Below are positions 59,009-64,000 of a DNA stretch of 64,000 nt, one piece after another. Positions within the stretch are counted from its first letter, which is position 1. Every line of letters starts with the position of its first letter. The stretch spans positions 558,001 to 622,000 of the forward strand of contig NZ_CP168006.1 of the NCBI RefSeq assembly GCF_041521385.1. Reading direction: 5' to 3'. Source of the stretch: Alcaligenes faecalis. Its GTDB lineage: Bacteria; Pseudomonadota; Gammaproteobacteria; Burkholderiales; Burkholderiaceae_B. Under the pieces are notes generated by a model. The model worked only from the letters and a program-made list of their open reading frames with translations, did not search any database and was not told the DNA's origin. A program made the translations under genes and the position numbers.

Positions 59009-59614
59009 ATGCCCTGTCTTATTCAGGGCGGGCCAGCGACGCAGAATCAGCAGCCCCACCAGAACCAGACCATACACATAGACCTCCACCACATCATTCT
59101 TACCAGTCCGAATCAGATAAAAGTGCAGTATGGACAAGACTGCCGCCAGATACACCGTCTGATGCAAACGACTCCAGCCACGACCCAAACGCTTTTGCCA
59201 GCCATTCGTGGAGGTCAGTGTCAAGGCCAATAAAATCAGCACCGCCACCACACCAATAGCGATCAAGGGTCGCTGCACTACGTCCTGCCACATGGACAAC
59301 CAGTCTCCCGAACGATCCCACCAGGCCCAGGCCAGCGTATGCAGGGCTGCATAAAAGAAACTGAACAAACCCAACATACGCCGCCAACGCACCAAAGCGG
59401 GTTGCGCCAGCAAACGCCGCACGGGGCTCAAGGCCAGGGTCAGCAATAACAGCACCAAGGCCCAGACTCCGCTGGAGCGCGTCAAGAACTCGGCGGGATT
59501 CGCGCTCAGGCCATTATTGAAACCCAGCCACACCCAGCGCGCAAAGGGAAACAAGCCCAGTACAAATACCAGCGGCTTGAGCCTGTCTAACTGTGCAGCC
59601 TTCCAGGTACCCAT
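59006..59614 (-). CDS. msrQ: MsrQ, haem-b membrane subunit of MsrPQ
   Basis: 202-aa inner-membrane protein with six helices, YedZ family. It passes quinol electrons to MsrP for repair of periplasmic methionine sulfoxide. RRMLGLFSFFYAALHTLAW and RLHQTVYLAAVLSILHFYL carry the His residues that bind haem. ATG overlaps the msrP stop by 1 nt. Confidence 0.95.
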   Translation of the reverse strand: MGTWKAAQLDRLKPLVFVLGLFPFARWVWLGFNNGLSANPAEFLTRSSGVWALVLLLLTLALSPVRRLLAQPALVRWRRMLGLFSFFYAALHTLAWAWWDRSGDWLSMWQDVVQRPLIAIGVVAVLILLALTLTSTNGWQKRLGRGWSRLHQTVYLAAVLSILHFYLIRTGKNDVVEVYVYGLVLVGLLILRRWPALNKTGH

Positions 59615-60567
59615 TAGTAATAACGCCTTAAATCCATATCGGCATACAAACCAGCCACATCGTCCGCATAGCCATTAAAAGGTAAGGTCGGCTTCTTGGT
59701 TGCAAAGAAACCCGAGCCGATGACACGCTCAGTGGCTTGACTCCATCGTGGATGTGGCACCTCAGGGTTCACATTGGCGTAAAACCCGTACTCATGGGGA
59801 GCCACCCTCATCCAGCTAGACTCGGGCATGGTGTCCGTCAGGGTAATTCGCACTAAGGACTTGGCCGACTTGAAACCATATTTCCACGGCACGATCAGCC
59901 GCACAGGCGCGCCGTTCTGAACAGGCAGGCTTTTTCCGTACAAGCCGGTGGCCAGCAAAGTCAAAGGATGCATGGCCTCATCCAGCCGCAACGCTTCCAC
60001 GTAAGGCCAGTCCAAGATACGTGAGCGCAAACCCGGCATGGTTTCTGGATCTGCTGCCGTTTCAAACCGCACAAAACGTGCCGAGCCTTGGGGCGAGGCC
60101 TGTTTTAGCAGGGCCGACAAGGAATAGCCCACCCAAGGCACCACCATGGACCAGGCTTCCACACAACGCAGACGGTAGATACGCTCTTCCAAGGGGGCCA
60201 GCCTCAAGATCTGATCCATATCCAGCGTCAGCGGTTTGTTCACCAAACCATCGATCTGCAAAGTCCAGGGTTCCGTCTTGAACGTCCCCGAGTGACGAGC
60301 AGGATCTTCCTTACCCGTGCCAAATTCGTAGAAATTATTGTAGGTGGTGACATCGGACTCGCGGGTGGGCGTCTCGTCCAGCCTCCAACGCTGGGAAGGC
60401 GTAAACGACAAGGCTTGCCCCACCGCAATCGCCTGGGCCTGGCCCGGCAAGCTGGCCGCCAAGGCCAAAGCCCCCGGAGCCTGCAACAATAGGCGGCGGC
60501 GAGCCCGCCAGACCGACTCATCGGTAATTTCGGAGGGACGTATGGGCTGCGAGCGTGATTTGAACAT
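59614..60567 (-). CDS. msrP: MsrP, periplasmic methionine sulfoxide reductase
   Basis: 317-aa molybdopterin enzyme with a Tat-type signal ([19 protein letters not shown], cut near AQA). C135 in [17 protein letters not shown] ligates molybdenum. ATG 60567 was chosen because AAGGAG lies 6 nt upstream, while the ATG 6 nt earlier would touch that site. Forms the msrPQ operon. Confidence 0.95.
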   Translation of the reverse strand: MFKSRSQPIRPSEITDESVWRARRRLLLQAPGALALAASLPGQAQAIAVGQALSFTPSQRWRLDETPTRESDVTTYNNFYEFGTGKEDPARHSGTFKTEPWTLQIDGLVNKPLTLDMDQILRLAPLEERIYRLRCVEAWSMVVPWVGYSLSALLKQASPQGSARFVRFETAADPETMPGLRSRILDWPYVEALRLDEAMHPLTLLATGLYGKSLPVQNGAPVRLIVPWKYGFKSAKSLVRITLTDTMPESSWMRVAPHEYGFYANVNPEVPHPRWSQATERVIGSGFFATKKPTLPFNGYADDVAGLYADMDLRRYY

Positions 60568-60622
60568 TTCCATCTCCTTGAACCTACCTGGCAAGATGGC
60601 CGTCAAACCCGCTTGCCTTGTA

Positions 60623-61276
60623 CTAAATACGTGTCAATACCCAATCGCGCATTTGCGCCACATTATCAACCATGACCGTGGGTTCAGCCTTGGCCAGGGT
60701 TTGGGGATCATGTGCGCCATACGTGACAGCGACACTATCCATACCTGCATTGGCTGCCATATGAATATCATGCACGGTATCACCAACCATCAAGACCTGC
60801 TCGGGCTCCAGCATCAACTCAGCCAGCAATTGATGCAGCATTTCGGGATCCGGCTTACTGCGTGTTTCGTCCGCACAACGGGTGGCATCAAAAAACGTAC
60901 TGAGATTGACCTGATGCAACACTCTGTCCAGACCCTGACGACTTTTTCCCGTTGCTACACCTAAGGCAATCTGGCGACCGCGAAGTTCACCCATGAAAGG
61001 TAAAATTCCGTCAAAAAGCTTGATATGTGGGTCACGCTGCATGAAGTGATGGCGATATCGCTCCAGAAACAGGGGCATCTGCTCGGCAGTCAAATCCGGC
61101 ACAGCACGATACAAGGCGCTTTCCAGCGACAAACCAATCACCCAGCTGGCTTGCTGAATAGAAGGTACAGGCAATTCCAGATCCGCACTGGCCAACTGAA
61201 TAGAACTGGCAATTGAGTACGTTGAATCCATAACTGTGCCATCCCAATCAAACAGAACGGCGGCATAACGCGTCAT
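60623..61276 (-). CDS. HAD-family phosphatase (phosphoglycolate phosphatase-like)
   Basis: 217-aa HAD-IA hydrolase. Motif [10 protein letters not shown], motif II GVATGKS, motif III with K in SKPDPEML and motif [12 protein letters not shown] are complete. Overlaps rluC by 4 nt, an arrangement common in betaproteobacteria. The physiological phosphate ester is unknown. Confidence 0.92.
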   Translation of the reverse strand: MTRYAAVLFDWDGTVMDSTYSIASSIQLASADLELPVPSIQQASWVIGLSLESALYRAVPDLTAEQMPLFLERYRHHFMQRDPHIKLFDGILPFMGELRGRQIALGVATGKSRQGLDRVLHQVNLSTFFDATRCADETRSKPDPEMLHQLLAELMLEPEQVLMVGDTVHDIHMAANAGMDSVAVTYGAHDPQTLAKAEPTVMVDNVAQMRDWVLTRI

Positions 61277-62241
61277 AACGATTTCTCCAAACGCTCAAGA
61301 ACGGCCTGACAGGCCGCTGGCAAAGCCGCCTCCAGAACCAGGGGCTGTCCAGTGACAGGATGATTGAACTCCAGGCGCCCCGAATGCAGAAACATGCGCT
61401 TGAAGCCCTGGCGGGCGAATTGATCGCGAATGGCGTCGTCGCCATACTTGTCGTCGCCCACAATCGGAAAGCCCGAATGGGCCAAATGAACCCGGATCTG
61501 GTGGGTGCGACCGGTTTTCAGCTCCGCCTGTACCAAGGTAAAGCGACCAAAGCGACGCTGCATGGTGATGATGGTATGCGCAGGCTTGCCAGTCAGGTCA
61601 ACCTTGACGCGCCGCTCTCCACTGTCGGTCAGCCAGCGCAGCAAGGGGAAACGGATATGCTGACGATCGTTCACCCAATCGCCCTGCACCAGCGCCCAAT
61701 AAAACTTGCGGGCACGGATTTCGCGGAACATATCATGCAGGCCAACCAGCGCAGCCCGGCGCTTGGCAATAATCAGCAAGCCGGAGGTATCACGATCCAG
61801 ACGGTGAGCCAGCTCCAGGAAGGGTTCCTGGGGACGCGCGGCACGCAACTGCTCGATAACCCCAAAAGACACACCACTGCCACCATGCACGGCAACACCG
61901 GCGGGCTTGTCGATCACCATCATGTGCTCGTCCTCGAACACCACCGGAAAAACAGCGGCGGGAACATGACGAGGCTGCTCGGGCTCGGGCAGACGCAGGG
62001 GCGGAATCCGTACCATATCGCCGTCCTGCAAGCGGTAGTCACTGCTAATTCGACCTTTATTCACGCGCACCTGGCCGCCGCGGATCGCTTTGTAAATGTG
62101 GCTTTTTGGCACCCCTTTACATTCGCGTAACAAAAAATTATCTATACGCTGACCCGCCCGCGTTTCATCAATGCGTAATATTCGCACTTGAGGGGCTGAT
62201 CTTTGTGATTCATGAGGTTTGCACATAACAAAAAGGGGCAT
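61273..62241 (-). CDS. rluC: 23S rRNA pseudouridine synthase RluC
   Basis: 322 aa: an N-terminal S4 domain (RIDNFLLRECKGVPKSHIYK) and a pseudouridine synthase domain with the catalytic Asp in AHRLDRDTSGLL. Modifies helix 90/38-type sites of 23S rRNA in E. coli RluC. ATG 62241, with ATG 62226 possible; neither has a good ribosome site. Divergent from rne, as in E. coli. Confidence 0.94.
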   Translation of the reverse strand: MPLFVMCKPHESQRSAPQVRILRIDETRAGQRIDNFLLRECKGVPKSHIYKAIRGGQVRVNKGRISSDYRLQDGDMVRIPPLRLPEPEQPRHVPAAVFPVVFEDEHMMVIDKPAGVAVHGGSGVSFGVIEQLRAARPQEPFLELAHRLDRDTSGLLIIAKRRAALVGLHDMFREIRARKFYWALVQGDWVNDRQHIRFPLLRWLTDSGERRVKVDLTGKPAHTIITMQRRFGRFTLVQAELKTGRTHQIRVHLAHSGFPIVGDDKYGDDAIRDQFARQGFKRMFLHSGRLEFNHPVTGQPLVLEAALPAACQAVLERLEKSL

Positions 62242-62246
62242 ATAAT
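62218..62246 (+). promoter_or_regulatory. rne promoter
   Basis: TTTGCA (62218-62223), 17-nt spacer, TATAAT (62241-62246): a consensus -10 with ideal spacing. It overlaps the first codons of rluC on the other strand. Transcription would start near 62253. Confidence 0.8.
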
Positions 62247-62732
62247 CGCTTCAGCCTATAGAAGCTGAGACTGGGTCCAGCGTAGAGATGCAAAGGGTGC
62301 GTCTCCGTTGGATAAGCAAGGACTGATAATTGTATCCTTGAGTTCCAGCTTCCGGGTCATAAGGTCGCCGGGGTGAGTCCGAAATAGCGAAAGTCGTGTG
62401 GCAAGAAGGCCCGCTTTCCAAGAAATGCTTTCCTCCCGCGTGCGGCGCTGAATTCCTGCACAGATTGTCCCGTTCTTTTGCACCAGCCGCATGATTTATG
62501 CGACTGCCGTTCCCCCAGCAATTTTATATTCGTCAAACACACACCGTGACTCTGACCCCCCTGCTGATTGAACTTCGCGCTTTGGCGCGACTCGTGCCTC
62601 CCAGACTATAAGCCGGTAGGCCGATTTTGCCTGCCTGCACCAAACTGATGCAGCTATAGCGCCACACACTTGTGACCCGTGGTCGTGCGCCGAGAATATT
62701 TCGGTGCGCCATGACAACGGAGATCCACACTC
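62247..62732 (+). other. Long rne 5' leader
   Basis: About 480 nt between the predicted start site and the rne ATG, with no credible gene; small minus-strand frames here are out of context. GC-rich blocks and repeated short complementarity suggest a folded RNA. In E. coli the rne leader (361 nt) carries hairpins used by RNase E to control its own mRNA; a similar role is inferred. Confidence 0.6.
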
Positions 62733-64000
62733 ATGAAACGCATGTTGTTCAATGCGACGCATCAAGAAGAACTACGCGTCGCCATTGTCGACGGTCAAAA
62801 ACTCATTGACCTCGACATCGAAACAGCCGGACGCGAACAGCGCAAAGGCAATATCTACAAAGGGGTCATCACCCGCATTGAACCCGGCCTGGAAGCCTGC
62901 TTTGTCAGTTACGGCGAAGAGCGTCACGGCTTTCTGCCTTTCAAGGAAGTCGCTCGCAGCTACTTCAAGGAAGGGGTTGATGTACGTAGCGCCCGCATCC
63001 AGGACGCCCTGGTGGAAGGTCAGGAACTGATCATCCAGGTTGAAAAAGAAGAGCGTGGCAACAAGGGCGCTGCCCTGACCACCTTCATTTCCCTGGCAGG
63101 CCGCTATCTGGTTCTGATGCCCAACAACCCCCGTGGGGGTGGCGTATCGCGTCGCGTTGAAGGCGAAGACCGCCAGGAACTGCGCGAAGCCATGGACCAG
63201 TTGGACATCCCGCAGGGCATGAGCATCATCGCCCGCACCGCAGGCATCGGCCGCAGCGTCGAAGAACTGCAGTGGGACCTGAACTATCTGATGCAGTTGT
63301 GGACCGCCATTGACGGCGCTGCCCGCGACAATGCTGCCCCTATTCTGATTTATCTGGAATCCAGCCTGGTTATCCGGGCAATCCGCGATTACTTCTCGCC
63401 CGATATTGGCGAGATCCTGATCGACACGGATGAAATTCACGAGCAGGCCGCCGCTTTCATGAGCGTGGTCATGCCCGACAATCTGCATCGCGTGAAGATG
63501 TACCGCGATGACATCCCCTTGTTCTCGCGCTTTCAGATCGAACACCAGATTGAAACCGCCTACTCGCGTACGGTGCAATTGCCGTCGGGCGGTGCCGTCG
63601 TTATCGACCACACCGAGGCCTTGGTTGCCATTGACGTGAACTCGGCCCGCTCCACGCGTGGCGCCGACATTGAAGAAACCGCCTTGCGCACCAACCAGGA
63701 AGCCGCCGATGAAGTAGCCCGCCAGTTGCGTTTGCGTGACCTGGGTGGTCTGATTGTTATCGACTTTATCGATATGGAAGACAGCAAGAACCAGCGTGCT
63801 GTCGAACAACGCCTGCGTGATGCCCTGCATCTGGATCGCGCCCGCGTCCAGATGGGCAAGATCTCGCGCTTTGGCCTGATGGAACTGTCCCGTCAACGCC
63901 TGCGCCCGGCCCTGAACGAAGGCTCCCACATTACTTGCCCACGATGCACTGGCACTGGCGTGATTCGCGATGCCGAATCCAGCGCCCTGCACGTACTGCG
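62733..64000 (+). CDS. rne: Ribonuclease E (5' part, runs off the window)
   Basis: Partial gene, at least 422 codons. Starts [20 protein letters not shown] with GGAGA upstream. The S1 domain region ([19 protein letters not shown]), the 5'-sensor and the DNase I-like catalytic part ([31 protein letters not shown]) are present. The Zn-link CPRCTGTG lies near the window end. The long minus-strand frame opposite it is a shadow. Confidence 0.97.
   Translation, partial: MKRMLFNATHQEELRVAIVDGQKLIDLDIETAGREQRKGNIYKGVITRIEPGLEACFVSYGEERHGFLPFKEVARSYFKEGVDVRSARIQDALVEGQELIIQVEKEERGNKGAALTTFISLAGRYLVLMPNNPRGGGVSRRVEGEDRQELREAMDQLDIPQGMSIIARTAGIGRSVEELQWDLNYLMQLWTAIDGAARDNAAPILIYLESSLVIRAIRDYFSPDIGEILIDTDEIHEQAAAFMSVVMPDNLHRVKMYRDDIPLFSRFQIEHQIETAYSRTVQLPSGGAVVIDHTEALVAIDVNSARSTRGADIEETALRTNQEAADEVARQLRLRDLGGLIVIDFIDMEDSKNQRAVEQRLRDALHLDRARVQMGKISRFGLMELSRQRLRPALNEGSHITCPRCTGTGVIRDAESSALHVL

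Noticed and set aside
62772-63992. 406-aa minus-strand frame opposite the end of the window
   Set aside because: The plus strand encodes RNase E with all its domains; the minus frame resembles nothing and mirrors the codon bias of rne.

Overview
The window looks like core chromosome of a betaproteobacterium of the family Alcaligenaceae, most like Alcaligenes. The evidence is the protein sequences and the gene order: yceD-rpmF-plsX-fabHDG-acpP-fabF-rpoE-rseAB-mucD-lepA-lepB-rnc-era-recO in one run, pyrG near kdsA, eno-ftsB, and divergent lptF/pepA. The genus is an inference from remembered gene order and was not tested by a search. I see no rRNA, tRNA, CRISPR array, insertion sequence or prophage.

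Layout. 1-7.1 kb: hslO, an orphan TadE-like membrane-anchored protein, eno-ftsB, a drug-efflux MFS-marR operon with a clear operator, and an SDR protein lacking the catalytic Tyr. 7.3-16.5 kb: DUF1330, kdsA, a VOC protein, pyrG, an M24 aminopeptidase, 3-oxoacid CoA-transferase A/B, a thioesterase and ETF-ubiquinone oxidoreductase. 16.6-26.5 kb: EamA transporter, acs, UMF1-type MFS, NlpC/P60 lipoprotein, a Fur-controlled DUF2325 protein, cysB, mmsA and a divergent LysR.

26.6-33.9 kb is the main accessory island: TonB-dependent receptor, Tat-exported binding protein, FecCD permease, ABC ATPase and an NtaA/SnaA/DszA-type flavin monooxygenase, overlapping end to end, with a convergent TetR gene. 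Its promoter carries a Fur-like box next to the -35 and a perfect TetR-style palindrome in the spacer. I read it as import of a ferric chelate or xenosiderophore followed by oxidative attack on the ligand in the cytoplasm. This is the best candidate for an undescribed system here.

34-43 kb: lptF (alone, with its own terminator and no lptG), divergent pepA-holC, a BI-1 family protein, cysE, and a minus-strand group in which rarD and an orphan PIN protein follow recO. 41-56.5 kb: the long minus-strand housekeeping run from yceD to recO, joining fatty-acid synthesis, the sigma-E envelope stress module, translation factors and RNA processing. 56.8-64 kb: maf, an RsmI-type methyltransferase, an AmiD-like amidase, msrPQ, a HAD phosphatase with rluC, and the 5' part of rne, which runs off the window behind a strong promoter and a leader of about 480 nt.

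Start codons were checked against the sequence and often moved inward from the longest frame. scoA (TTG), fabF (GTG), cysE (GTG) and one EamA gene (TTG) appear to use non-ATG starts. All functional calls come from motif and family recognition by eye.
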